Of a stretch of 64,000 nt of DNA, positions 8,032 through 16,260 are shown piece after piece (positions within the stretch are counted from its first letter, which is position 1; every line of letters starts with the position of its first letter). Source of the stretch: Streptomyces sp. TLI_105 (GTDB lineage Bacteria; Actinomycetota; Actinomycetes; Streptomycetales; Streptomycetaceae); the NCBI RefSeq assembly GCF_900105415.1, contig NZ_FNSM01000001.1, positions 2,766,501 to 2,830,500 on the forward strand, read 5' to 3'. The notes beneath the pieces are model-generated. The model was not told where the DNA came from. It did no database searches and saw only the letters and a list, made by a program, of their open reading frames with translations. The position numbers and the translations under genes were made by a program.

Positions 8032-8670
8032 ATGGATATATCAGCTATTACTTCCGCCTGGGTGGCGGGCTGGACCGTCTCCCGGGGCACCCCGTCCGCC
8101 GTTGCCGAGCCCTGGGGCTACCGGATCGACGTCGGACTGCCCCGGCACGTCGTACGGCACGTCCTGCCCGCCCCCGACGCGGGCTCCGTCGGCGCGCTCT
8201 GCGCCCGGCTGACCGAGCCGTACAGCTGGCTCAAGGTGATGGCGGCCCCCGAGGAGGCGGCGTCCTGGATCACCGACGGGTGGACGGTCCCCGACGACCC
8301 CGGCTTCATGATGGTCAAGCGACTGGATCCCGGCGTCCGCCCCGCGCCGCCCGAGGGATACGCGCGCACCACCGAGGTCCGCGACGGCGTCATCCGGGTC
8401 CGCGTCCTGGCCCCGGACGGCACCCTCGCCGCCCGCGGCCAGATCGCCCCGACCGGCTCCACCGCCGTCGCCGACCAGATCGAGACCGACCCCGCGCACC
8501 GGCGCCGGGGCCTGGGCGCGAACGTCATGCGCACCCTGGAGGCCGCCGCCGCCCAGGCCGGCGCCGAGACCGGCGTGCTCGCCGCGACCACGGACGGCCT
8601 CGCGCTCTACGACTCGCTGGACTGGCGCTACCGGGGGCCGCTCACCGGAATCGTCCGAACGGATCCCTGA
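8032..8670 (+). CDS. GNAT-family N-acetyltransferase
   Basis: This 212-aa protein ends in a GNAT acetyl-CoA fold. QIETDPAHRRRGLGANVMRTLEAAAAQAG (about 158-186) carries the R-R-x-G-L-G pyrophosphate loop, and LYDSLDWRYRG is the usual C-terminal motif. The first 110 residues are a separate poorly conserved region (WVAGWTVSRGTP..., then SWLKVMAAPEEA), as in streptomycete two-part acetyltransferases. The start at 8032 has only a weak purine-rich site (GGAG at 8012). It is divergent from lon, and the gap holds the HAIR operator, so heat control could also reach this gene. The acceptor substrate is unknown. Confidence 0.82.
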   Translation: MDISAITSAWVAGWTVSRGTPSAVAEPWGYRIDVGLPRHVVRHVLPAPDAGSVGALCARLTEPYSWLKVMAAPEEAASWITDGWTVPDDPGFMMVKRLDPGVRPAPPEGYARTTEVRDGVIRVRVLAPDGTLAARGQIAPTGSTAVADQIETDPAHRRRGLGANVMRTLEAAAAQAGAETGVLAATTDGLALYDSLDWRYRGPLTGIVRTDP

Positions 8671-8814
8671 CGGCCCCTGACGCTTCCGACGCCCTCTCCG
8701 GGGCGCTCCTGGCGCCCCTGACGTCCCCCGGGACTCCTGGTGCTCCTGATGTTCCCCGACGCTCCCTGCCGCGTCCGGCTGCGCGCGGAGCCCCGGAGCG
8801 GGCATGCTCGTCCC

Positions 8815-9345
8815 ATGGTGCGAGGCGTACGGGGTACGGGAACGTGGTGCGGGGCCCTGCTGCTGGCGGGAGCCCTGGTCGGCGGCGTGAGCGGCTGCGG
8901 CCCCGGGACGCCGCCCGCGCCCGGCGGGCCGTCGAGCGCGAGCGCGCCGGCCCTGCCGAGCCCCACGACGGACCCCGGCACACCGGCGGCGGACCCCCAG
9001 CCGGGCGAGGTCCTCGTCGAGGTGGTCGTCAACGGCGGCCTGGCGGGCGTCCGCAACAAGCTCGTCGTCCACTACGACGGCAGCTGGACCAGCCGCTCCG
9101 GCACCAAGCCGCCCCGGACCGGCAGGCAGACCCCGGCCGAGGCCGCCGAGCTCCGGGCGGCCCTGGAGGACCCGGCGTTCGCCCTGGTCCCGGAGCGCCC
9201 GACAGGCAGCCCGATCCCGGACGGATTCCAGTACTACGTGACGTACCGCCACCGGCTGGTCGTCGCGGACGACGGCGAGCGCTCGCCCGCCCTCCAGCGC
9301 GTCTTCGCCGCCCTGCCGGAGGGCGGTCCGCCGACGAACCCCTGA
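8815..9345 (+). CDS. Lipoprotein with emfourin-like (protealysin inhibitor-like) domain
   Basis: The 176-aa precursor has a lipobox, LVGGVSGC, near residue 26, so the mature protein should be lipid-anchored outside the membrane. A Pro/Ser/Thr-rich linker follows. The domain then opens VEVVVNGGLAGVRNKLVVHYDG and continues through a helix (TPAEAAELRAALED) to QYYVTYRHRLVVADD. That order (short strand, GG-x-x-G-x-R, strand, helix, strands) resembles emfourin, an inhibitor of thermolysin-like metalloproteases. The family call is by eye. The upstream ATG at 8740 lacks a signal sequence, so 8815 is chosen. If correct, the protein may protect the envelope from the cell's own secreted metalloproteases. 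Confidence 0.65.
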   Translation: MVRGVRGTGTWCGALLLAGALVGGVSGCGPGTPPAPGGPSSASAPALPSPTTDPGTPAADPQPGEVLVEVVVNGGLAGVRNKLVVHYDGSWTSRSGTKPPRTGRQTPAEAAELRAALEDPAFALVPERPTGSPIPDGFQYYVTYRHRLVVADDGERSPALQRVFAALPEGGPPTNP

Positions 9346-9460
9346 GCGGAGTTCGCCGAAGCCCCGCGCGCATAGGGCTCGTTACGCGTTTGTCCCGGCC
9401 GTCGGCGCCCCGCCAGGATGGTCGGGACGAACCGGACGTACACGAGACCACGGAGTGATC

Positions 9461-10132
9461 ATGACCAGCCCCGTCACCCTCGACCGACGTGAAGGGCCGT
9501 ACGGAGAAGTGGTGCTCCGCCGCCGCGCCGAGCACTACGAGATCATCGCCAACGGCACCTTCCTGATGGACACCTCCGACGGACGCTCCGAGCGGCTCCT
9601 GGTCGACGCGGCCCTCGCCGCCCTTCCCGAGGGGTCCCGTCCCGGCGCCTCCGTCCTCGTCGGCGGCCTCGGCGTCGGCTTCTCCCTGGCCCACGCCGCC
9701 GCCGACCCCCGCTGGGGCCGGATCACGGTCGCCGAGCGTGAGGAGGCGATCATCGACTGGCACCGGCAGGGACCGCTCGCGGCGATCTCGGGGGCAGCGC
9801 TCGCCGATCCGCGGACCGTGATCCTGCACACGGACCTCGTGGCCCACCTCCGCACCACCACCGACACCTACGACGCCCTCTGTCTCGACATCGACAACGG
9901 CCCCGACTGGACGGTCACCGAGGACAACGAATCCCTGTACTCGGCCGAGGGATTGGCGACCTGCGCGGCCCGCCTGAACCCCGGCGGTATCCTCGCCGTG
10001 TGGTCCGCGCAGCCGTCCGCCGATTTCGAAGAGTCGTTGCGGAATGCCGGATTCAGCGGGGTACGGACGGAAGAGATCCCCGTTGCCCGGGGCGTCCCCG
10101 ACGTGGTCCACCTCGCGGTCCGTCCCGGGTAG
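9461..10132 (+). CDS. Spermidine synthase-like (class I methyltransferase fold) protein
   Basis: The 223-aa protein has the spermidine-synthase Rossmann core without the N-terminal beta domain. Visible parts are GASVLVGGLGVGFSLAHAAADPRWGRITVAEREEAII (nucleotide loop and acidic residue), DALCLDIDNGPDWTV and LNPGGILAVWSAQP. Such short relatives are common in actinobacteria and may transfer an aminopropyl or methyl group, but the catalytic Asp pair of true polyamine synthases is not clear here. The ATG at 9461 has CGGAG five bases upstream. A GTG at 9455 is too close to it. The gene precedes a two-component pair on the same strand with a 71-base gap, so co-transcription is possible. Confidence 0.75.
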   Translation: MTSPVTLDRREGPYGEVVLRRRAEHYEIIANGTFLMDTSDGRSERLLVDAALAALPEGSRPGASVLVGGLGVGFSLAHAAADPRWGRITVAEREEAIIDWHRQGPLAAISGAALADPRTVILHTDLVAHLRTTTDTYDALCLDIDNGPDWTVTEDNESLYSAEGLATCAARLNPGGILAVWSAQPSADFEESLRNAGFSGVRTEEIPVARGVPDVVHLAVRPG

Positions 10133-10203
10133 CTCCTGGATAGCCGGGACGCCGTCGGTACCTCTAGGCTGCTGCACCGACATCGGCGACGCGAGGCGGG
10201 GCA

Positions 10204-10941
10204 ATGGAGCAGACACACACCACTCACCACGGTGCGGCGGCCACTCCGGGGGCCCAGCGGCGCGTCCTGGTGGTCGAGGACGACGCCACGATCGTGGAGG
10301 CGATCTCCGCGCGGCTGCGCGCGGAGGGCTTCCTCGTGCAGACCGCGACCGACGGTCCCGCGGCCGTCGACGCGGCCGAGGCCTGGCAGCCCGACCTGAT
10401 GGTCCTGGACGTGATGCTGCCCGGCTTCGACGGCCTGGAGGTGTGCCGCAGGGTCCAGGCCCAGCGCCCCGTCCCGGTCCTCATGCTGACCGCCCGCGAC
10501 GACGAGACCGACATGCTGGTCGGCCTCGGCGTCGGCGCGGACGACTACATGACCAAGCCGTTCTCGATGCGCGAGCTGGCCGCCCGGGTGCACGTGCTGC
10601 TGCGCCGCGTGGAGCGGGCCGCGCTCGCGGCGGTCACCCCGCGCAGCGGGATCCTGCGCCTGGGCGAGCTGGAGATCGACCACGCGCAGCGCCGGGTCCG
10701 GGTCCGCGCGGAGGACGTGCACCTGACCCCGACCGAGTTCGACCTGCTGGTCTGCCTGGCGAGCACCCCCCGGGCGGTCCTCTCCCGCGAGCAGCTGCTC
10801 GCCGAGGTGTGGGACTGGGCGGACGCCTCGGGCACCCGGACCGTGGACAGCCACATCAAGGCGCTGCGCCGGAAGATCGGGGCCGAGCGGATCCGTACGG
10901 TCCACGGCGTCGGTTACGCGCTGGAGACCCCGGCGCCGTGA
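10204..10941 (+). CDS. OmpR/PhoB-family response regulator
   Basis: The 245-aa protein has a receiver domain (about 20-132) with the acidic pocket VVEDD, the phospho-acceptor Asp in LMVLDVMLPG, the Thr in MLTARD and Lys in TKPF. A winged-helix DNA-binding domain (about 150-243) follows, with LTPTEFDLLVCLA and the recognition helix in TVDSHIKALRRKIG. The first 18 residues are a His/Thr-rich tail. It should bind DNA as a dimer when phosphorylated by the histidine kinase encoded next, whose start overlaps its stop by four bases (GTGA). The pair lies just upstream of kgd in the same direction, but no target is proven. Confidence 0.93.
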   Translation: MEQTHTTHHGAAATPGAQRRVLVVEDDATIVEAISARLRAEGFLVQTATDGPAAVDAAEAWQPDLMVLDVMLPGFDGLEVCRRVQAQRPVPVLMLTARDDETDMLVGLGVGADDYMTKPFSMRELAARVHVLLRRVERAALAAVTPRSGILRLGELEIDHAQRRVRVRAEDVHLTPTEFDLLVCLASTPRAVLSREQLLAEVWDWADASGTRTVDSHIKALRRKIGAERIRTVHGVGYALETPAP

Positions 10942-12050
10942 GCCGGCCGGGGCCCGGGAGGCCGCACACGGGACAGGGGCCGCGCCGGCCCCGCCGGATC
11001 GTGATCTCGATCAAGACCAAGCTGGGCGCCCTGGTCGTCGGGGCGGTCCTGCTGACCTCCTGCCTGGCCCTGGTGGCGATCCGCACCTCCACCGAGTTCC
11101 GGTACATCACGATCTTCGCGATGATCGCGACCCTGCTGATCACCCAGTTCGTGGCGCAGTCCCTGACGGCGCCGCTGGACGAGATGAACACGGTGGCGGG
11201 GTCGATCTCGCGCGGGGACTTCAGCCGCCGGGTGCGGGGCGCGGACCGGCGGGACGAGCTGGGCGACCTCGCCTCGACGATCAACCGCATGGCGGACGAC
11301 CTGGAGGCCGTCGACCGGCACCGCAAGGAGCTGGTGGCCAACGTCTCGCACGAGCTGCGCACGCCGATCGCCGCGCTGCGGGCCGTCCTGGAGAACGTCG
11401 TGGACGGGGTGTCCGAGGCCGATCCGGAGACCATGCGGTCGGCCCTGAAGCAGACGGAGCGGCTCGGGCGGCTGGTGGAGACCCTGCTCGACCTGTCACG
11501 TCTTGACAACGGTGTCGTCGCGCTCCGGGCAAGCCGTTTCGAGGTCTGGCCGTATCTGTCGGGCGTCCTGCGGGAGGCGAACCTGGCCGCGTCCCAGCGC
11601 GGTCTGTCGTCCACCTCGGGGCTGCACCGCCGTACGGACGTGCATCTGCACCTGGACGTGTCGCCGCCCGAGCTGGTCGCGCACGCGGACGCGGAGCGGC
11701 TGCACCAGGTGATGGCGAACCTGATCGACAACGCGGTGAAGCACTCCCCGCCGCACGGCCGCGTCACGGTCCGGGCCCGGCGCGGCCCGTATCCGGACTC
11801 GCTGGAGCTGGAGGTCGAGGACGAGGGCCCCGGCATCCCGGAGTCGGAGCGGCACAAGGTCTTCGAGCGGTTCAACCGGGGCTCGGCCAAGGACCGGCAG
11901 GGGCCGGGCAGCGACGGCGGCACGGGCCTCGGGCTCGCGATCGCCCGCTGGGCGGTGGATCTGCACGGCGGCGGGATCGGAGTGGCCGAATCGTCACGTG
12001 GATGCCGCATCAGAGTCACTCTTCCGGGCAGCCTTCCCCCCAGGGATTGA
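10938..12050 (+). CDS. Sensor histidine kinase without an extracytoplasmic sensor domain
   Basis: The 370-aa kinase starts at GTG 10938 inside the stop of its response regulator. Two membrane helices (LGALVVGAVLLTSCLALVAI, about 30-50, and ITIFAMIATLLITQFVA, about 58-75) are separated by only some ten residues (RTSTEFRY). There is therefore practically no periplasmic sensor. A HAMP linker, the His box VANVSHELRTPIAAL and an HATPase_c domain follow, with N box NLIDNAVKHS, DEGPGIP and GLGLAIAR. The signal must therefore be sensed in the membrane, in the cytoplasm or through a partner. It is translationally coupled to the regulator. The stop is followed by four 21-bp tandem repeats. Confidence 0.9.
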   Translation: MSRPGPGRPHTGQGPRRPRRIVISIKTKLGALVVGAVLLTSCLALVAIRTSTEFRYITIFAMIATLLITQFVAQSLTAPLDEMNTVAGSISRGDFSRRVRGADRRDELGDLASTINRMADDLEAVDRHRKELVANVSHELRTPIAALRAVLENVVDGVSEADPETMRSALKQTERLGRLVETLLDLSRLDNGVVALRASRFEVWPYLSGVLREANLAASQRGLSSTSGLHRRTDVHLHLDVSPPELVAHADAERLHQVMANLIDNAVKHSPPHGRVTVRARRGPYPDSLELEVEDEGPGIPESERHKVFERFNRGSAKDRQGPGSDGGTGLGLAIARWAVDLHGGGIGVAESSRGCRIRVTLPGSLPPRD

Positions 12051-12079
12051 CGTAGGGTTCGAACCGGAAGCACACGTTC

Positions 12080-12162
12080 TGCGTGTACGTGAGCAGGACG
12101 TGCGTCAACGTGAGCGGGACTGCGTTTCCGTGAGCGAGACCTGCGTCTACGTGAGCGGGACG
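12080..12162. repeat. Four degenerate 21-bp tandem repeats between HK gene and kgd
   Basis: The units are at 12080-12100, 12101-12120, 12121-12141 and 12142-12162. They share TGCGT-N3-CGTGAGC-N-GGAC, and the third unit has GAGAC. They start 30 bases after the kinase stop and end 219 bases before the kgd start. The regular helical-turn spacing (two turns) resembles operator iterons, but an origin by slippage is equally possible. The rest of the 331-base gap holds no ORF I trust, and I see no clear promoter hexamers. Confidence 0.8.
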
Positions 12163-12381
12163 CGATCAGGGGTGCGGCCGAACCGGGCCGTGCTCGCGCT
12201 TTTCCGTACCCTCACACCTGCAGAACCACGGTTGTTTCCCGCCATTCACGGCGTCGAAACACCTCGTCAAGTGTGACTTGCGCGACGTTGGACTGCCCGG
12301 CCTGCACCTCCCGGCCGGACAGGCGTAGCCTTTATTTCCGCTGTCCATCACCTTGTGAAGCGGAAGAGGGCGGTTGCCGCC

Positions 12382-15300
12382 GTGTCGTCTCAGTCCCCCA
12401 GTACCCCGAGCTCCCCGACCGACCAAGACGGGCAGGGCCAGAACCCTGCAGCCGCCTTCGGTGCCAATGAGTGGCTCGTCGACGAGATCTACCAGCAGTA
12501 CCTCCAGGACCCGAATTCGGTCGATCGTGCCTGGTGGGACTTCTTCGCCGACTACAAGCCCGGAGCGTCGGACACCCCCGCCGCCCCGGCCCCCACCACT
12601 CAGAGCGCGCCCGCCGCGCAGCAGGCGGGCCCCGCACAGGCCGCACCTGCCGCTCCGGCGGCCGTTCCGGCCCCCGCGCCCGCCCCGGTCGCGGCCCCGG
12701 CTCCCGTGAAGCCGGCCGCGGCTCCCGCGCCCGTCGCCGCGAAGCCCGCCGCCGCCGCTCCGGCCGCGGTCAAGGCGAAGGAGCCCGCCGAGGCCCCCGC
12801 CGGCCCGGAGCTGATCACGCTGCGCGGCCCCGCCGCCGCGGTCGCGAAGAACATGAACGCCTCCCTGGAGGTGCCGACGGCCACGTCCGTCCGCGCCGTC
12901 CCGGTGAAGCTGCTCTTCGACAACCGGATCGTGATCAACAACCACCTGAAGCGCGCCCGGGGCGGGAAGATCTCCTTCACGCACCTCATCGGCTACGCGA
13001 TGGTGCAGGCGATCAAGGCCATGCCGTCGATGAACTACTCCTTCGCGGAGAAGGACGGCAAGCCGACCCTGGTCAAGCCGGAGCACGTGAACTTCGGCCT
13101 CGCGATCGACCTGGTGAAGCCCAACGGCGACCGCCAGCTCGTCGTCGCGGGCATCAAGAAGGCCGAGACGCTCAACTTCTTCGAGTTCTGGCAGGCGTAC
13201 GAGGACATCGTCAAGCGCGCCCGCGTGGGCAAGCTGACGATGGAGGACTTCTCCGGCGTCACGGTCTCCCTGACCAACCCCGGCGGCCTCGGCACCGTCC
13301 ACTCCGTGCCGCGTCTGATGCCCGGTCAGTCCGTCATCATGGGCGTCGGCTCGATGGACTACCCGGCCGAGTTCCAGGGCACCTCCCAGGACACCCTGAA
13401 CAAGCTGGGCATCTCCAAGGTCATGACCCTGACCTCGACGTACGACCACCGCGTCATCCAGGGCGCCGCCTCCGGCGAGTTCCTGCGGATCGTGTCGAAC
13501 CTCCTCCTCGGCGAGGACGGCTTCTACGACGAGATCTTCAAGGCCCTGCGCATCCCCTACGAGCCGGTCCGCTGGCTCAGGGACATCGACGCCTCGCACG
13601 ACGACGACGTCACCAAGGCCGCGCGCGTCTTCGAGCTCATCCACTCCTACCGGGTCCGCGGCCACGTCATGGCCGACACCGACCCGCTGGAGTACAAGCA
13701 GCGCAAGCACCCCGACCTGGACATCACCGAGCACGGCCTCACCCTGTGGGACCTGGAGCGGGAGTTCGCGGTCGGCGGCTTCGCCGGCAAGTCGATGATG
13801 AAGCTCCGCGACATCCTCGGCGTGCTCCGCGACTCGTACTGCCGCACCACCGGCGTCGAGTTCATGCACATCCAGGACCCGAAGCAGCGCAAGTGGATCC
13901 AGGACCGCGTCGAGCGCCCGCACTCCCGCGTGGAGCGCGAGGAGCAGCTGCGGATCCTGCGCCGGCTGAACGCCGCGGAGGCCTTCGAGACCTTCCTGCA
14001 GACGAAGTACGTCGGCCAGAAGCGCTTCTCCCTGGAGGGCGGCGAGTCCGTCATCCCGCTGCTCGACGCGGTCATCGACTCGGCCGCCGAGTCGCGCCTC
14101 GACGAGGTCGTCATCGGCATGGCCCACCGCGGCCGCCTGAACGTCCTGGCGAACATCGTCGGCAAGTCGTACGCGCAGATCTTCCGCGAGTTCGAGGGCA
14201 ACCTCGACCCGAAGTCGATGCACGGCTCCGGCGACGTGAAGTACCACCTGGGCGCCGAGGGCACCTTCACCGGCCTGGACGGCGAGCAGATCAAGGTCTC
14301 GCTCACCGCCAACCCCTCGCACCTGGAGGCGGTCGACCCGGTCCTGGAGGGTGTCGTCCGCGCCAAGCAGGACGTCATCAACAAGGGCGGCACGGACTTC
14401 ACCGTCCTGCCCGTCGCCCTCCACGGCGACGCGGCCTTCGCCGGCCAGGGCGTCGTCGCCGAGACGCTGAACATGTCGCAGCTGCGGGGCTACCGCACCG
14501 GCGGCACGGTCCACATCGTCATCAACAACCAGGTCGGCTTCACCGCCGCCCCGGAGTCCTCGCGTTCCTCGATGTACGCGACCGACGTGGCCCGCATGAT
14601 CGAGGCGCCGATCTTCCACGTGAACGGCGACGACCCGGAGGCCGTGGTCCGCGTCGCGCGGCTCGCCTTCGAGTTCCGCCAGACGTTCAACAAGGACGTC
14701 GTGATCGACCTCATCTGCTACCGCCGCCGCGGTCACAACGAGGGCGACAACCCGCAGTTCACCAACCCGCAGATGTACAACCTGATCGACAAGAAGCGTT
14801 CGGTGCGCAAGCTGTACACCGAGTCGCTCATCGGTCGCGGCGACATCACCCTCGAAGAGGCGGAGCAGGCGCTCCAGGACTTCCAGGGCCAGCTGGAGAA
14901 GGTGTTCGCGGAGGTCCGCGAGGCCACCGCCGCCCCGGCGTCGGCCACCGTGCCGGACGCGCAGGCCGAGTTCCCGGTCGCCGTCACCACCGCGGTCTCC
15001 CAGGAGGTCGTGAAGCGGATCGCCGAGTCGCAGGTCAACGTCCCGGAGCGGATCACGGTCCACCCGCGTCTGCTCCCGCAGATGCAGCGCCGCGCCGCCT
15101 CGATCGACGACGGCACCATCGACTGGGGCTTCGGCGAGACCCTCGCCATCGGCTCCCTGCTGATGGAGGGCACCCCGGTCCGCCTGTCGGGCCAGGACTC
15201 CCGCCGCGGCACCTTCGGCCAGCGCCACGCGGTCCTGGTCGACCAGGAGACCGGCGAGGACTACACCCCGCTGCTCTACCTGGCCGAGGACCAGGCCCAC

Positions 15301-16182
15301 TACAACGTCTACGACTCGCTGCTCAGCGAGTACGCGGCGATGGGCTTCGAGTACGGCTACTCGCTGGCCCGCCCGGAGGCGCTGGTCATCTGGGAGGCCC
15401 AGTTCGGTGACTTCGTCAACGGCGCGCAGACCGTCGTCGACGAGTTCATCTCCTCGGCCGAGCAGAAGTGGGGCCAGACCTCCGGCGTCACGCTGCTCCT
15501 GCCGCACGGCTACGAGGGCCAGGGCCCGGACCACTCGTCCGCGCGCCCGGAGCGCTTCCTCCAGATGTGCGCGCAGGACAACATGACCATCGCCATGCCG
15601 ACGCTGCCGTCGAACTACTTCCACCTCCTGCGCTGGCAGGTGCACAACCCGCACCACAAGCCGCTCATCGTCTTCACCCCGAAGTCGATGCTGCGTCTGA
15701 AGGCCGCGGCGTCCAAGGTGGAGGAGTTCACCACCGGCGGCTTCCGCCCGGTGATCGGCGACACGCTCACCTCCTCCGGAGCGGGTAACCCGGCCGACGT
15801 CCGCAAGGTCGTCTTCTGCGCCGGCAAGGTCTACTACGACCTGGAGGCCGAGCGCCAGAAGCGCGGCGACACGGAGACCGCGATCATCCGTCTGGAGCGC
15901 CTGTACCCGCTGCCGGGTGCCGAGCTGCAGGCCGAGATCGCCAAGTACCCGAACGCGGCGAAGTACATCTGGGCCCAGGAGGAGCCGGCGAACCAGGGTG
16001 CCTGGCCGTTCATCGCGCTCAACCTGATCGACCACCTCGACCTGGCGGTCGGCGCGGACATCCCGGCGGGCGAGCGCCTGCGCCGGATCTCGCGTCCGCA
16101 CTCCTCCTCCCCGGCGGTCGGCTCGGCCAAGCGCCACCAGGCGGAGCAGCAGCAGCTGGTCAACGAGGTCTTCGACGCCTGA
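12382..16182 (+). CDS. kgd: Multifunctional 2-oxoglutarate dehydrogenase E1/E2-like protein (Kgd)
   Basis: Kgd is the actinobacterial fusion that feeds 2-oxoglutarate through the TCA cycle, acting as E1 of the 2-OG dehydrogenase complex and carrying an E2-type acyltransferase domain. The 1266-aa protein shows an N-terminal docking segment ([19 protein letters not shown]), an Ala/Pro linker to about 135 and an E2 catalytic domain with TYDHRVIQG. The TPP-dependent E1 follows, with [17 protein letters not shown] and [11 protein letters not shown]. There is no lipoyl domain, as is normal in actinobacteria. GTG 12382 is preferred over GTG 12355 because GAAGAGGG precedes it and family proteins start close to there. 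A perfect 18-bp-stem terminator follows. FHA-protein (OdhI/GarA-like) inhibition is known for the family. Confidence 0.96.
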   Translation: MSSQSPSTPSSPTDQDGQGQNPAAAFGANEWLVDEIYQQYLQDPNSVDRAWWDFFADYKPGASDTPAAPAPTTQSAPAAQQAGPAQAAPAAPAAVPAPAPAPVAAPAPVKPAAAPAPVAAKPAAAAPAAVKAKEPAEAPAGPELITLRGPAAAVAKNMNASLEVPTATSVRAVPVKLLFDNRIVINNHLKRARGGKISFTHLIGYAMVQAIKAMPSMNYSFAEKDGKPTLVKPEHVNFGLAIDLVKPNGDRQLVVAGIKKAETLNFFEFWQAYEDIVKRARVGKLTMEDFSGVTVSLTNPGGLGTVHSVPRLMPGQSVIMGVGSMDYPAEFQGTSQDTLNKLGISKVMTLTSTYDHRVIQGAASGEFLRIVSNLLLGEDGFYDEIFKALRIPYEPVRWLRDIDASHDDDVTKAARVFELIHSYRVRGHVMADTDPLEYKQRKHPDLDITEHGLTLWDLEREFAVGGFAGKSMMKLRDILGVLRDSYCRTTGVEFMHIQDPKQRKWIQDRVERPHSRVEREEQLRILRRLNAAEAFETFLQTKYVGQKRFSLEGGESVIPLLDAVIDSAAESRLDEVVIGMAHRGRLNVLANIVGKSYAQIFREFEGNLDPKSMHGSGDVKYHLGAEGTFTGLDGEQIKVSLTANPSHLEAVDPVLEGVVRAKQDVINKGGTDFTVLPVALHGDAAFAGQGVVAETLNMSQLRGYRTGGTVHIVINNQVGFTAAPESSRSSMYATDVARMIEAPIFHVNGDDPEAVVRVARLAFEFRQTFNKDVVIDLICYRRRGHNEGDNPQFTNPQMYNLIDKKRSVRKLYTESLIGRGDITLEEAEQALQDFQGQLEKVFAEVREATAAPASATVPDAQAEFPVAVTTAVSQEVVKRIAESQVNVPERITVHPRLLPQMQRRAASIDDGTIDWGFGETLAIGSLLMEGTPVRLSGQDSRRGTFGQRHAVLVDQETGEDYTPLLYLAEDQAHYNVYDSLLSEYAAMGFEYGYSLARPEALVIWEAQFGDFVNGAQTVVDEFISSAEQKWGQTSGVTLLLPHGYEGQGPDHSSARPERFLQMCAQDNMTIAMPTLPSNYFHLLRWQVHNPHHKPLIVFTPKSMLRLKAAASKVEEFTTGGFRPVIGDTLTSSGAGNPADVRKVVFCAGKVYYDLEAERQKRGDTETAIIRLERLYPLPGAELQAEIAKYPNAAKYIWAQEEPANQGAWPFIALNLIDHLDLAVGADIPAGERLRRISRPHSSSPAVGSAKRHQAEQQQLVNEVFDA

Positions 16183-16198
16183 CGGACCGGAGCACATA

Positions 16199-16236
16199 CG
16201 GAGGCCCGGCACCCCACTCGGGGTGCCGGGCCTCCG
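16199..16236. terminator. Terminator between kgd and the TIR/NB-ARC/TPR gene
   Basis: Perfect arms of 17 bases (CGGAGGCCCGGCACCCC and its complement) surround the loop ACTC. The hairpin lies between convergent genes and probably serves both. Confidence 0.9.
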
Positions 16237-16260
16237 GCGTTTCCGCCAGGTGTACGGGGC

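Noticed and set aside
12166..16212. 1348-residue minus-strand ORF opposite kgd
   Set aside because: It is a shadow frame (Arg/Asp/Val-rich, no family motifs) antisense to a gene with an unmistakable E1/E2 sequence.
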